NCBI RefSeq assembly: GCF_005938745.2
Contig: NZ_VCBX02000001.1
Coordinates: forward strand, 3,920,501-3,984,500
Length of the DNA stretch: 64,000 nucleotides
Source of the DNA: Rhodococcus sp. KBS0724
GTDB lineage: Bacteria; Actinomycetota; Actinomycetes; Mycobacteriales; Mycobacteriaceae
Direction: 5' to 3'
The position numbers were made by a program, and so were the translations under genes. This document shows positions 8,693-17,565 of this stretch, one piece after another. Each line of letters starts with the position of its first letter. Position 1 is the first letter of the stretch. The notes beneath the pieces are model-generated. The model worked only from the letters and a program-made list of their open reading frames with translations, was not told the origin of the DNA and did no database searches.

Positions 8693-9490
8693 TCAGGATG
8701 CTTCTGCAGCAAGCACTTTTCGGTACCTGCGCGGGCCCGTGCCGTAGTCGTCGATGGCGTAGTGCCAAGTGGCCAGATTGTTCCACAGCACGAAATCTCC
8801 TGCACTCCAACCGAACCTGATTGTGTATTGCGGGGATGACGCGTGCGACAAGAGGAAGGCAAGTACCGATCGTCCTTCGGACTCCGGCAATCCCGTCAAC
8901 CCCAAAGCGCTACTGCTGATGAACAGACCTTTGCGACCATTACGGTCGAGACGCACGAGCGGGTGTTCGATCGTTGTCTCGATCTTTCCCTTCTCTGCGC
9001 CCTGCGCATAGTGCCGAGAATCGGAATCGTAGACCGCCGATACTCCCTCGAGAAGCTCCTTGTACGGCTCCGACAAATCGTCGTACGCTGCTTGCAGATC
9101 TGCCCACAATGTATTGCCGCCGAGTTCCGAAACCTCCTCGAATACCAAGGATTCAATCGAGAAGGGCGGATTTCGCCACAGTCCCCCGATATGCCAGGTA
9201 CTGGCTTTGCCCGTGGTCTTCACATCGTAGGGATAGACCAGCGGGTTCTCACTGTGACGCACAGCTGTGGGGTGATCGAACGGTTCGTCGAAGATCCTTA
9301 CCGCATCGACTTGCTGATCAGGACTCAGATGCTGCCCGCGAAAGACAAGCACTTTGTGTTCACGAAAGTCTCGAACCAACGACTCTCGAATACCCTCGGA
9401 TACAGGGACTCTCAGATCAATTCCGTTGATCTCCGCTCCGAACCGAGTTCCCGTACGGCGCAGCTGATACTCATTCAAAGTGGTTGTCAT
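8693..9490 (-). CDS. TauD/TfdA-family Fe(II)/2-oxoglutarate oxygenase with an HxG facial motif
   Basis: A 265-residue protein starting MTTTLNEYQLRR at 9490; the frame is open upstream but non-homologous. It matches TauD across its length: RGQHLSPDQQV, GGNTLWADLQAAYDDLS, the distal His243 in LWNNLATWHYAI and the 2-oxoglutarate-binding Arg in GPRRYRKV. The proximal motif, normally WHxD, is WHIG (His100, Gly102; codons CAT ATC GGG at 9185-9193). The iron-binding carboxylate is therefore missing, as in 2-oxoglutarate-dependent halogenases, or the protein may be inactive. It diverges from a peptide-type binding protein gene and lies near a cysteine-synthase-like gene. Confidence 0.82.
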   Translation of the reverse strand: MTTTLNEYQLRRTGTRFGAEINGIDLRVPVSEGIRESLVRDFREHKVLVFRGQHLSPDQQVDAVRIFDEPFDHPTAVRHSENPLVYPYDVKTTGKASTWHIGGLWRNPPFSIESLVFEEVSELGGNTLWADLQAAYDDLSEPYKELLEGVSAVYDSDSRHYAQGAEKGKIETTIEHPLVRLDRNGRKGLFISSSALGLTGLPESEGRSVLAFLLSHASSPQYTIRFGWSAGDFVLWNNLATWHYAIDDYGTGPRRYRKVLAAEAS

Positions 9491-9581
9491 ACTCCACGAC
9501 TCTAAGTGCTCGAGGTTCGTCGAACGAGAGTTTGAATCAGCGCTTTTCGAAGTCGACGCAATCTGCGTGGTTACCAGTACC

Positions 9582-9611
9582 TTGACAATCGTTGAACGAC
9601 AGTCAGATACG
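9582..9611 (+). promoter_or_regulatory. Possible promoter of the binding-protein gene
   Basis: A consensus -35 hexamer TTGACA (9582-9587) is followed after 17-18 bases by AGATAC/GATACG, a poor -10, about 20 bases before ATG 9630. Suggestive only. Confidence 0.3.
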
Positions 9612-9629
9612 AAACAGAATGGGATACTC

Positions 9630-11225
9630 ATGAAACGAGGATTGTCGATCCTCGCGGTCGTAGTCACCACTGCCGCCATCGCAAGTTGCAGCGCCACCTC
9701 CGACGCAACGGGAACCGTCGCGGCGGAACCTCGTTCCGGCGGCCATCTCACAGTCGGGATCATCGCACCGTGCGGATTGGACAAGGCACAGACATCCGGC
9801 TGCAATTTCACCAACGTCGAAGTAGTCGACAATCTCACCGAGCAACTTCCGGGCACCGGCGAGGTCGTGCCCTGGCTTGCAGAATCTTGGGACGTCTCCG
9901 CGGACGGCACCTCGTACATTTTCCACCTCAAGGACGGAGTGACCTTCAGCAACGGCGAAAAGTTCGATGCCGAAGCCGTCAAGTTGAACTTCGACAACGT
10001 CATCGAACTCGGTAAACAAGGCAGAGCGTTCCAGTCCTCGGCCTATCTACTGGGATATCAGGGATCGACCGTCGTCGACCCGCGCACGATCGAGGTAAAG
10101 TTCAACCAACCCAAGGCCGGTTTCCTGCAGGCACTTTCAGAGAAGCCTCTGGGAATCATCGCCCCGGAGACCATCACCACAAAGACACCGGAAGAGAGGC
10201 TTGCCGGCGGAGTCATCGGCAGTGGCCCCTTCGTGATCAGCGATGTTGTCCAGGACCAGAAGATCGAGGTGAAACGACGCGACGACTACCAGTGGTCCTC
10301 GCCGAAGAACGCCCATACCGGCCCGGCCTACCTCGACGGAATCACCTTCCAGATCTTGCCTGAGAACGCAGTCCGCACCGGAGCTCTTCTCAGCGATCAA
10401 ATTCAAGTCGCGACCACTGTGCCGGCGAACGACTCCGCGAACATCTCGGCCCAGGGATTCGACATCGCCTCACGCTCATCCGCCGGTATCGTCTACAGCT
10501 ATTTCGCAAACGTGAAAGATCCGGTTCTCTCTGACGAATCGGCGCGCAGGGCGATCCAACTGGGTCTTGATCGAAACGAAATCCACGACACCATCTTCGA
10601 CGAGTATCAGAAAGTACCCACCAGCATCCTTTCCTCAACTCACCCCAATTACACCGACTTGGGTGCAGATCTCGACTACAACCCCGAAAAAGCGAAGGAA
10701 ATTCTCGACGCAGCCGGATGGAAACCGAGCGCGGACGGAACACGAGAGAAGGACGGCCGGAAACTTTCCGTCAGTATCCAATTCAGCGCCTCGAGCGACA
10801 AGCCACTTCACGAGCTCGCCCAGCAAGAACTGAAAAAGATCGGTGTCGAGCTTCGCATCGACCAGGTAACCGCCGCCGAACTGATCGCCAACCGAACATC
10901 CGGAAACTGGCAACTGCAGTACGGCAACCTGACAAGACCTGACCCTGACGTCCTGGTGTCATCCTTCAGCCCCGGATTCAGCCTGTATTTCACCAAGGAC
11001 TACGACCCCGAACTACAAGGCCTGTTGACGGCGCAGAGCACCGAACTCGACCCAGCCAAGCGAAACGCGCAAACCGCCGAAATTCAGCAGATCATCGTCG
11101 AAAAAGGATACGCGTTCCCTGCCACCGAAGGCAGCCAGACACAGGCGGCAGGCCCGAAGATACACGGCCTTTCCTTCCAGGCACCGTGGTGGCCGTCGTA
11201 TGTCGACGCGTGGATCGAAAACTAG
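9630..11225 (+). CDS. ABC transporter substrate-binding lipoprotein (family 5, peptide/nickel type)
   Basis: A 531-residue exported protein. ATG 9630 starts MKRGLSILAVVVTT with lipobox IASC. The family-5 signature (LAESWDVSADGTSYIFHLKDG, then FSNGEKFDAEAVK) is clear, as are the later ARRAIQLGLDRNEI and LNPEKAKEIL-like blocks. Such proteins bind oligopeptides, opines or metal chelates outside the membrane. No permease or ATPase follows: the next 256 bp hold no convincing gene before a cysteine-synthase-like gene. It must use a transporter encoded elsewhere, or its partners were lost. A short frame at 11235 beginning MTENPSTVDAPAP could be the start of a deleted partner gene. Confidence 0.88.
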   Translation: MKRGLSILAVVVTTAAIASCSATSDATGTVAAEPRSGGHLTVGIIAPCGLDKAQTSGCNFTNVEVVDNLTEQLPGTGEVVPWLAESWDVSADGTSYIFHLKDGVTFSNGEKFDAEAVKLNFDNVIELGKQGRAFQSSAYLLGYQGSTVVDPRTIEVKFNQPKAGFLQALSEKPLGIIAPETITTKTPEERLAGGVIGSGPFVISDVVQDQKIEVKRRDDYQWSSPKNAHTGPAYLDGITFQILPENAVRTGALLSDQIQVATTVPANDSANISAQGFDIASRSSAGIVYSYFANVKDPVLSDESARRAIQLGLDRNEIHDTIFDEYQKVPTSILSSTHPNYTDLGADLDYNPEKAKEILDAAGWKPSADGTREKDGRKLSVSIQFSASSDKPLHELAQQELKKIGVELRIDQVTAAELIANRTSGNWQLQYGNLTRPDPDVLVSSFSPGFSLYFTKDYDPELQGLLTAQSTELDPAKRNAQTAEIQQIIVEKGYAFPATEGSQTQAAGPKIHGLSFQAPWWPSYVDAWIEN

Positions 11226-11481
11226 ACACCAACGATGACCGAAAACCCATCTACAGTCGACGCACCCGCACCCACTCGTGCACCGAAGGTACGTCCGCAA
11301 CGGACCGGGAAATACGCGACGCGGTCGCACTTCGCAGGTCGGTCGTCCGCTTGTCCACTGGGGGGGCATAGGACCGAGTGCTCACAGTGCTCTGGTTCAG
11401 ATCGAAAGATACGACAACCACTTTCACCGATACGGGTCTTCGAGACGCTGTGTCACATCGAGAACGGGTCAGGAAATTCTC

Positions 11482-12924
11482 ATGGTCACAACTGACAACC
11501 GGAAATCCGACGCCCTCGCGCTCGGTGTGTACGAATCGGTCGCAGATGCAATCGGAAACACCCCGCTCGTCAGGCTCAACAGCGTGACCGAGGGAGTAGC
11601 CGCGACGGTCTACGTGAAGCTCGAATACCTCAATCCCGGTGGGAGCGTGAAGGATCGTGCCGCGTTGTCGATGATCCGTGCCGCCGAGGCCTCGGGTGAT
11701 CTTCGTCCCGGCGGAACCGTGGTCGAAGGGACATCAGGAAACACCGGCGTCGGCTTGGCCATGATCGCAGCTTCACGTGGATATCGAACCGTTGTCGTGG
11801 TGCCAGACAAGACAAGCGTGGAGAAGATTGCTCTGTTGCGTGCACATGGCGCAGAAGTGCGGGTGACGCCGGGTGGGCGCCCTTCGCATCATCCCGAATT
11901 CGTCCGAAATGTCGCGGCCCGCCTTGCTCAGGAAATTCCGGGTGGCTGGCTGGCCGGGCAGTACGACAATCCCGCCAACCCGGCAGCTCATCGCACCACC
12001 ACTGGGCCGGAGATCTGGAACCAGACCTCGGGCCGGATAAGTCATCTCGTCGCCGGAATAGGAACAGGTGGAACACTTTCCGGGGCCGGCGGGTACCTGA
12101 AGGAAGTGTCCGGTGGGACGGTATCCGTCATCGGAGCCGACCCGAAACACTCCGTCTACGGCGGCGGCGACGGGCGCGCCTGGTATGTGGAAGCGGTTGG
12201 TCACTTCCTGCATCCACAGACAGAGGAGGACGACTGGCCGGACTCCTATCACCCCGAGATCGTGGACCAGATCGAACAGATCACCGATGTCGAAGCAATT
12301 TCCACCCTGCATCGACTGGCCCGCGAGGAAGGACTGCTGCTGGGAGGCTCGAGCGGCGTAGCGGTGGCAGCGGCCTTGAGAGCGGCGCGCAACCTCGGCA
12401 AGGACGACATAGTCGTCGTGATTGCACCGGATTCCGGGAGGGCGTACCTCTCCAAGTACTTCGATGACGACTGGCTCGGTCCACTCGGATTTCCCTTGTA
12501 CCACAAAACTTCCGGCGCAACCGTCCGCGACACATTGCAGAACCGCTACCGCCCTTTCGACTACGTCCCGTCATCCGCCTCGCTCGCCGCGGCACGAGAA
12601 CTGATCGGCAATCGCGATTCACTACCTGTCGCCTTGGAGCGATCTGCCAGCGGCTCCGTTCCGATCGCCGAAATCCTGGGGATCGTGAGTGCCGCAGGGT
12701 TGAGCGGGTCGCGCGATACCGAACCGGTGACCGCACATGTGGAACCCCCTCTGCCCACGATCGGGCTGACGGAACCGACATCAGCAGCTGCACGTCGGCT
12801 CTCCGGGCACACCGGCTACGTCGTCGTTGCCGACGCAGGCACAGCCGTCGGACTCGCAGATGTCAGCGACTTCACCGGGCCGGTCACACTCACGACCCCT
12901 GGCCGTCTTTTCATTAATCCCTGA
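11482..12924 (+). CDS. PLP-dependent cystathionine beta-synthase/cysteine synthase-like enzyme
   Basis: A 480-residue fold-type II PLP enzyme. I use ATG 11482 (MVTTDNRKSD), right before the conserved ADAIGNTPLVRLN; the frame is open upstream without homology. The PLP lysine is in GGSVKDRA, the substrate loop is EGTSGNTG, and the C-terminal phosphate-binding region is LGGSSGVAVAAAL. Residues about 335-480 form a weakly conserved pair of CBS-like repeats (TVRDTLQNRYRPFDYVP and later GYVVVADAGTAVGLADV), as in bacterial cystathionine beta-synthases. It probably does beta-replacement on an activated serine. With the neighbouring oxygenase and MFS carrier it could belong to sulfur assimilation or a small amino-acid-derived metabolite pathway. 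The stop overlaps the convergent MFS gene by 11 bp. Confidence 0.85.
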   Translation: MVTTDNRKSDALALGVYESVADAIGNTPLVRLNSVTEGVAATVYVKLEYLNPGGSVKDRAALSMIRAAEASGDLRPGGTVVEGTSGNTGVGLAMIAASRGYRTVVVVPDKTSVEKIALLRAHGAEVRVTPGGRPSHHPEFVRNVAARLAQEIPGGWLAGQYDNPANPAAHRTTTGPEIWNQTSGRISHLVAGIGTGGTLSGAGGYLKEVSGGTVSVIGADPKHSVYGGGDGRAWYVEAVGHFLHPQTEEDDWPDSYHPEIVDQIEQITDVEAISTLHRLAREEGLLLGGSSGVAVAAALRAARNLGKDDIVVVIAPDSGRAYLSKYFDDDWLGPLGFPLYHKTSGATVRDTLQNRYRPFDYVPSSASLAAARELIGNRDSLPVALERSASGSVPIAEILGIVSAAGLSGSRDTEPVTAHVEPPLPTIGLTEPTSAAARRLSGHTGYVVVADAGTAVGLADVSDFTGPVTLTTPGRLFINP

Positions 12925-14137
12925 GTCGATCGAGGATCCATACGCTCAGGGCCGCAGTAGCGTACGCACCACCCAGAATGCTCGCAGCACTCCAACCAGC
13001 AGCCTGAAAAACAATAGTGGTCGAGGTCGCTCCGATTGCGCTGCCCAACGAATAGAACACCATGTAACTGCCGATGATCCGGCCGGCCAATTCCGGTGCT
13101 TCGGCGACAATCAGGTTCTGACTTGTCACATGCACAGCTTGGACAGCAAAATCCAGTGCGATCACTCCGACCGCGAGCAGAACAAGGGAGTGCATCGCCT
13201 GCCCGCTCAATACCCATGAGAGTACGAGAACGACCAGGGAGAGACCTGTGACTTGTTGCCCTTTCCCCTGATCGGACCACCGGCCGGCGCCGACCGCACC
13301 CAGTGCACCTACCAGTCCGGCGACACCGAACAGCCCGATTTGTGTTGTCGACAACCGCCACGATTCCTCGCTCAGCGGCAACGCCATGCCGCTCCAGAGT
13401 GCGCCGAAGGATGCGAACAGGAACAGAGCGATGAGTGCACGGGTGCGAAATACTCGGTTCGTGGCCGTCAGTGTCACGACAGACCCTATTGCGCGCACAT
13501 ACGTGCCTTGTTTCGGCTGCTGGCGTACATCTTTCGGCAACATCGCCAAGGCAACTGCGGCGATCACGATGGAAATCACAGCAGACCCCAAGTAGACCAC
13601 GCGCCAACCGGCCAGATCGGCAACCACCCCGGCCACAGTGCGGGCGAGGATGATGCCCACCACGACGCTGCTTGTGATGACACCGATATTTGCGCCTCGC
13701 TCGTCGGGGTCGCTGATCGCCGCGGCATAAGCGACGATAACTTGAACGACTACCGAGAACACTCCTACGACAGTGATGCCGATCAGGAGTTGCACGTTCG
13801 TGGCAGAGAACGCGACAAGCAGTGTTCCTGTTGCAGCAGCGGCAATCTGGAGTCCGATCAATTTCCTGCGGTCCACCAGGTCTCCCAGCGGTACCAGCGC
13901 AATCAACCCCACCAGGTAGCCGAGTTGTGCAAGTGCGACGATCAGTCCGAGACTTGCCGTAGGAAGAGAAAGGTCCGATCCGATCTGTTCGAGAAGCGGC
14001 TGGGCGTAATACATGTTCGCCACAGCGACACCGCAAAGCACGGCCAGCACGATGCGCAATCTGCGAGACATACTCGGCCCGGCCGGCGCGACTTGGCGTG
14101 CGGCACAATCGACCATTTCCACCTCATTTGGTTGCAT
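12914..14137 (-). CDS. MFS transporter
   Basis: A 407-residue protein with about 12 hydrophobic segments and the MFS loop motif GYLVGLIALVPLGDLVDRRKLIG. The N-terminal NMYYAQPLL signature is shared with the YgaY/YbcL-like exporter group and with the MFS protein at 26043-27395 (NIYYAQPLL), which is a close paralogue. ATG 14137 gives a polar leader; ATG 14116 is an alternative. The gene diverges from an HxlR regulator whose start is 12 bp away, so that regulator probably controls it. Substrate unknown; an export role is likely. Confidence 0.85.
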   Translation of the reverse strand: MQPNEVEMVDCAARQVAPAGPSMSRRLRIVLAVLCGVAVANMYYAQPLLEQIGSDLSLPTASLGLIVALAQLGYLVGLIALVPLGDLVDRRKLIGLQIAAAATGTLLVAFSATNVQLLIGITVVGVFSVVVQVIVAYAAAISDPDERGANIGVITSSVVVGIILARTVAGVVADLAGWRVVYLGSAVISIVIAAVALAMLPKDVRQQPKQGTYVRAIGSVVTLTATNRVFRTRALIALFLFASFGALWSGMALPLSEESWRLSTTQIGLFGVAGLVGALGAVGAGRWSDQGKGQQVTGLSLVVLVLSWVLSGQAMHSLVLLAVGVIALDFAVQAVHVTSQNLIVAEAPELAGRIIGSYMVFYSLGSAIGATSTTIVFQAAGWSAASILGGAYATAALSVWILDRLRD

Positions 14138-14148
14138 TTTGATACCAT

Positions 14149-14646
14149 TTGGACACTACGTCAATACGGTTTCAGAACGCAACCAATCGAGGATATTTGA
14201 CTGATCGCGCGCAGTGGACGGACCCGCATTGCCCCGTCGCCAGGACTACCGACATCGTCGGCGACCGATGGTCACTGCTGATCGTGCGAGATGCCTTCGA
14301 CGGCACACGCAGATTCAGTCAGTTTCAGCGCAATCTGGGTATCGCGAAGAACATCCTGACCGACAGGCTGCGAGGACTTGTCGAACAGGGAATTCTGGAA
14401 GCTCGATCAAACGAACAGGGAACCAGGAATGAGTACGTGCTGACCGACCGTGGCATGGATCTGTTCACGGTGATCGTGAGCTTGCGACAGTGGGGCGAGC
14501 GGCACGCGTTCAGTGACGGCGAACCGCACTCGACGCTCGTCGACGACAGCACAGGAGATCCCGTGCCCATGCTTCGGTTGGTCAACGCGCAGAACATCGA
14601 ACTGGATACAGCGAACACACACGTACACAAAATCGGACAGGATTGA
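14149..14646 (+). CDS. HxlR-family transcriptional regulator
   Basis: A winged-helix regulator with the family signature CPVARTTDIVGDRWSLLIVRDAF. The recognition part follows (RFSQFQRNLGIAKNILTDRLRGLVEQGI), then the wing (RNEYVLTDRG). HxlR proteins sense reactive aldehydes or quinones, often through the conserved Cys. The start is uncertain: TTG 14149 gives the extent used here; TTG 14197 has GAGGA upstream but only 3 bases away, and begins LTDRAQW close to the conserved domain. The gene diverges from the MFS gene, with its operator probably in the tight 14138-14196 gap. Confidence 0.8.
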   Translation: MDTTSIRFQNATNRGYLTDRAQWTDPHCPVARTTDIVGDRWSLLIVRDAFDGTRRFSQFQRNLGIAKNILTDRLRGLVEQGILEARSNEQGTRNEYVLTDRGMDLFTVIVSLRQWGERHAFSDGEPHSTLVDDSTGDPVPMLRLVNAQNIELDTANTHVHKIGQD

Positions 14647-14658
14647 CACCAACCGCGA

Positions 14659-14955
14659 ATGGCGGACGTTCCAGCGCCGGAAAGTCGGGTGGCCCATCGC
14701 CGCCCCTGGCGGGACCTCACCGCACACAGCCTCGGCCCGATCGGCGATGCACTGACGACCCTCCTCGCCGCCGGCAAAACTGACGGAACAATCCGATCCG
14801 ACGTCGACGCCCGCGACGCCATCCTCCTCATCGGCTACCTCACCAGACTCGACGAAAAGGAATGGGACACGCTGGCCCGTCACCTACTCACCATCGTCCT
14901 CGACGGACTACGCCAACCCGACGCGGCAGCAAAACCGATGACCGGAATGCACTAA
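14659..14955 (+). pseudogene. TetR-family regulator remnant (C-terminal domain only)
   Basis: A 98-codon open frame encodes SLGPIGDALTTLLAAGK, TIRSDVDARDAILLIGYLTRL and WDTLARHLLTIVLDGLR. These match the ligand-binding C-terminal part of a large TetR subfamily. No HTH is encoded upstream, where the HxlR gene ends 12 bp earlier, so about 100 N-terminal residues are missing. It is most simply a deletion remnant; expression as a DNA-binding-deficient decoy cannot be excluded. Confidence 0.7.
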
Positions 14956-15086
14956 GATCTTTCTCCCAAGTAGAGCCTCCTCTTGAAAGTCACGAATGCG
15001 GATCAAGGCCAACGATCCACGTGGTTCGAGCGAGCGGAGTCGGTCGACCACGGGGTCACCAGGCGACCCACGAGTAGGGTCCACGT

Positions 15087-15782
15087 ATGAATCGCACCGA
15101 CCGGCTATACGCACTGGTCGAGGAGCTTCGCGCCGTTGCCCCGCGGCCGCGCAGCGCCCGACGACTCGCCGAACAGTTCGAGGTGAGCACCCGCACGATC
15201 GAACGGGACCTGTCGGCGTTGCAACAAGCCGGCGTGCCCATCTGGGCGGAGCCCGGCCGGACCGGGGGCTACTGCATCGACACCTCGCACACACTCGCCC
15301 CACTCGCGCTCACCGTCGACGAAGCCCTCACCGTCACCATCGCACTGGGCATGCTCTCCACCAGCCCCTTCCACACCGCAGCAACCTCCGCACGACGCAA
15401 AGTCGTCGCGGTGATGGACCAGAGCACACTCCACGAGACAGCCGAACTCGCATCACGCATCCACCTGCTCGACGACGGCCCCGTCCCGGACGCCCCGCCC
15501 GAACTCGCGGGCGCTCTCCGCTCGGGGAACGTGCTACGAATCGCGTACCGGGATCGAGGCGGCGCCGACACACGTCGCGACGTCGAGCCCCTCGGCTACG
15601 TCGGGAAAGGACGCGACTGGTACCTGATCGGCTGGTGCCGACTCCGCGACGGCATTCGCGCGTTCCGAGGTGACCGCGTGATATCGGCGGACGCCACCGG
15701 CGAGCGGGCGCCTCGCCGATCACTGCGAGCAGAAGACCTCGACATCGCCTACGGCACCCTCCGCTCCGTCAGCACCGGTTAG
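15087..15782 (+). CDS. WYL-domain transcriptional regulator
   Basis: A 231-residue DeoR/YafY-type regulator: N-terminal HTH (SARRLAEQFEVSTRTIERDLSALQQAGVPI), a GGY wing and a C-terminal WYL-like region (VEPLGYVGKGRDWYLIGWCRLRDGIRAFRGDRV). It ends soon after the WYL segment, shorter than the about 320 residues usual for YafY proteins, but forms of this length are common. It lies 88 bp upstream of a VOC-family gene on the same strand and probably regulates it, repeating the VOC/WYL pairing seen at 6.6-8.1 kb. Confidence 0.85.
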   Translation: MNRTDRLYALVEELRAVAPRPRSARRLAEQFEVSTRTIERDLSALQQAGVPIWAEPGRTGGYCIDTSHTLAPLALTVDEALTVTIALGMLSTSPFHTAATSARRKVVAVMDQSTLHETAELASRIHLLDDGPVPDAPPELAGALRSGNVLRIAYRDRGGADTRRDVEPLGYVGKGRDWYLIGWCRLRDGIRAFRGDRVISADATGERAPRRSLRAEDLDIAYGTLRSVSTG

Positions 15783-15839
15783 AAAGTCTTCAAAACACCG
15801 ACATGACGTTGTCGCTGAGGCGGTGCACCATAAAGGCAT

Positions 15840-15855
15840 CGGGTCGAACGACCCG
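15840..15855 (+). promoter_or_regulatory. Perfect inverted repeat before the VOC gene
   Basis: CGGGTCGAACGACCCG is a perfect 7-bp stem with a 2-base centre, 15 bases before GTG 15871 and next to its GAAAGGA ribosome site. It could be an operator for the adjacent WYL regulator or a leader hairpin. Confidence 0.4.
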
Positions 15856-15870
15856 CCCGAAAGGATCACC

Positions 15871-16254
15871 GTGGACTTCGCATCTATCCGCATCATCACC
15901 GACGACATCGAACGCCTCGTCCAATTCTACGAGCTCGTGACAGCAACGCCCGCGACCCGTCCCGCTCCCGTGTTCGCCGAGTTCCGCACCGCCGCAGGGA
16001 CGCTCGCGATTGGCAGCACGGCAACCGTCGCAATGCTCGGCGAACACGCCCCACAGCCCGGCCGCAAAGACTCCGTCATTATCGAGTTCCTCGTCGCAGA
16101 CGTCGACGCGGAGTTCGCTCGCCTGCAAGCAGCGTTGGACGTCATCGTCCTCGCGCCGACCACAATGCCCTGGGGCAACCGGTCCGCGATGTTCCGCGAC
16201 CCTGACGGGAACCTGGTCAACCTGTTCACCCGACCCACGCCCGAACCCCGCTAG
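15871..16254 (+). CDS. VOC-family (glyoxalase-like) protein
   Basis: A 127-residue single-domain VOC protein. I choose GTG 15871 because GAAAGGA sits 6 bases upstream and the fold begins at once (MDFASIRIITDDIERLVQFYELV). The C-terminal SAMFRDPDGNLVNLFTRP is the classic glyoxalase/dioxygenase ending with the metal-binding Asp/Glu region. The substrate cannot be told; related proteins include antibiotic-binding and glyoxalase-like enzymes. It is probably controlled by the WYL regulator just upstream. Confidence 0.85.
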   Translation: MDFASIRIITDDIERLVQFYELVTATPATRPAPVFAEFRTAAGTLAIGSTATVAMLGEHAPQPGRKDSVIIEFLVADVDAEFARLQAALDVIVLAPTTMPWGNRSAMFRDPDGNLVNLFTRPTPEPR

Positions 16255-16328
16255 CGAGAATCGCGCTGGCCCTGCCGAACAAGAAACAATAGCGAAAGAC
16301 CAGATCAATGCGGCGGGGCGGCGGGAAA

Positions 16329-17537
16329 TCAGGCCTGCCCGACGCGCGCTTGACCCGCTTTCCGAGAATTGGCCACGAGCGGGAAGGCATAGTCCGCCAT
16401 GCGGACTTGATAGCCGGAGATTGCTTCTACCAGAGGCATATCGGTGGCAACTGCATCCGTGAGCGCTCGGGTCAGCTCGGAAGCATCCCGAATGGCGGTA
16501 TTGGCTCCCATCGCCAATACCGGGCTCATCGCGTGGATGGCATCGCCGATCAGTGTTACCCGACTGGGCTCCCAGGATGACACCGGTGCCGCGGTGGAGA
16601 TTCGAAGAGGCAGAAGCGATTCGGTTTCCCAGAACGCCAGAAGCCGGTGTATTTCCGGGTGCCAGTTCTCGTCGATAAGTTGTTCGGCCACCTCACGTAG
16701 GGATTGGGGGTCAAGTTGACGTAGCGTAGCGACCGGCGGCATGGCCGGGTGATCGGCCGGAGTGCCGATCATGAATGCGAGGTAGTCGTCGACGGCAGTC
16801 ACGATGACCGGCGGGTTGGTGGCCAACCCCGCCAGATCAGGTCGCTGTTCGAATTGCACCGGCCCCATCCCGATGTGGGGTTGACCTGGCCCTGCGGTAA
16901 CGACGCTGAAGATGCTCTCGAATACCCAGGCGGGCAACAACTCCAACGTCTCGGCATTGAGCGGTATCTTGCCGTAGATCAGGCGCAGTCCGGTGTCTTC
17001 GACCTCGGCTTCCGGGAGAAGAAACTTGCGCACGGTCGATCCGACACCGTCGGCACCTACCAGCAGGTCGGCAGTCTCGACCCGTCCGTCGGCAAACTGT
17101 GCAGTGACGGTGTCGTCCGCTTCCTGGGTGTAGCCCCGCAACTGGGCCCCGTAATGCACGTACTCCCCGAGGCCTGACAACAGTATTTCTCTCAGAGTGG
17201 ACCGATTGAACGAACGAGCAACAGTTGCGCCTGCGGAGTGGCTTTGCTCTGCCGCGGCGGGATCGGACAGCATCTCGAGGTGACGGTTTCGGACGGTTAC
17301 TCGCGGAGGAGGCGATCCTGCAGTCGCCACCGACAAGTCGAACAGGTGCGGTGGCAGGCAGTGCCGCAAGCCGCTGAGTCCAGGTTCGTCGAGTTGGATC
17401 CGGTATCCCTGCGGACGCGCAGTTGGGTGCGAATCCCGTTCGTACACTGCAACATCAAAGCCGTTGTTACCGAGGCCGTGAGCAAGCACGAGGCCACCCA
17501 GTCCAGCACCGATGATCATGACACGATTTTTTTGCAT
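16329..17537 (-). CDS. FAD-dependent aromatic-type monooxygenase
   Basis: A 402-residue class A flavoprotein hydroxylase. It has the N-terminal FAD motif VMIIGAGLGGLVLAHGL, the DG motif LLVGADGVGSTVR and the second FAD motif TLIGDAIHAMSP. Class A enzymes use NAD(P)H and O2 to hydroxylate aromatic rings or modify polyketides and antibiotics (TetX-like members). The gene stands alone, with a perfect inverted repeat just upstream of its start. An MFS-TetR operon begins on the other strand 435 bp away, which might form a resistance or detoxification unit with it. Substrate unknown. Confidence 0.87.
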   Translation of the reverse strand: MQKNRVMIIGAGLGGLVLAHGLGNNGFDVAVYERDSHPTARPQGYRIQLDEPGLSGLRHCLPPHLFDLSVATAGSPPPRVTVRNRHLEMLSDPAAAEQSHSAGATVARSFNRSTLREILLSGLGEYVHYGAQLRGYTQEADDTVTAQFADGRVETADLLVGADGVGSTVRKFLLPEAEVEDTGLRLIYGKIPLNAETLELLPAWVFESIFSVVTAGPGQPHIGMGPVQFEQRPDLAGLATNPPVIVTAVDDYLAFMIGTPADHPAMPPVATLRQLDPQSLREVAEQLIDENWHPEIHRLLAFWETESLLPLRISTAAPVSSWEPSRVTLIGDAIHAMSPVLAMGANTAIRDASELTRALTDAVATDMPLVEAISGYQVRMADYAFPLVANSRKAGQARVGQA

Positions 17538-17544
17538 AGCTCAG

Positions 17545-17565
17545 CCTTCGTTTCAAATACGAAGG
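17545..17565 (-). promoter_or_regulatory. Inverted repeat upstream of the FAD monooxygenase
   Basis: CCTTCGT and ACGAAGG form a perfect 7-bp dyad with a 7-base centre, 8 bases before the monooxygenase start. This placement suits a repressor operator or a hairpin limiting translation. Confidence 0.4.

Noticed and set aside
11235..11495. Open frame after the binding-protein gene beginning MTENPSTVDAPAPTR
   Set aside because: The first 30 residues look protein-like, but the rest does not, there is no recognisable domain, and it overlaps the CBS-like gene start. At most a stump of a lost gene.
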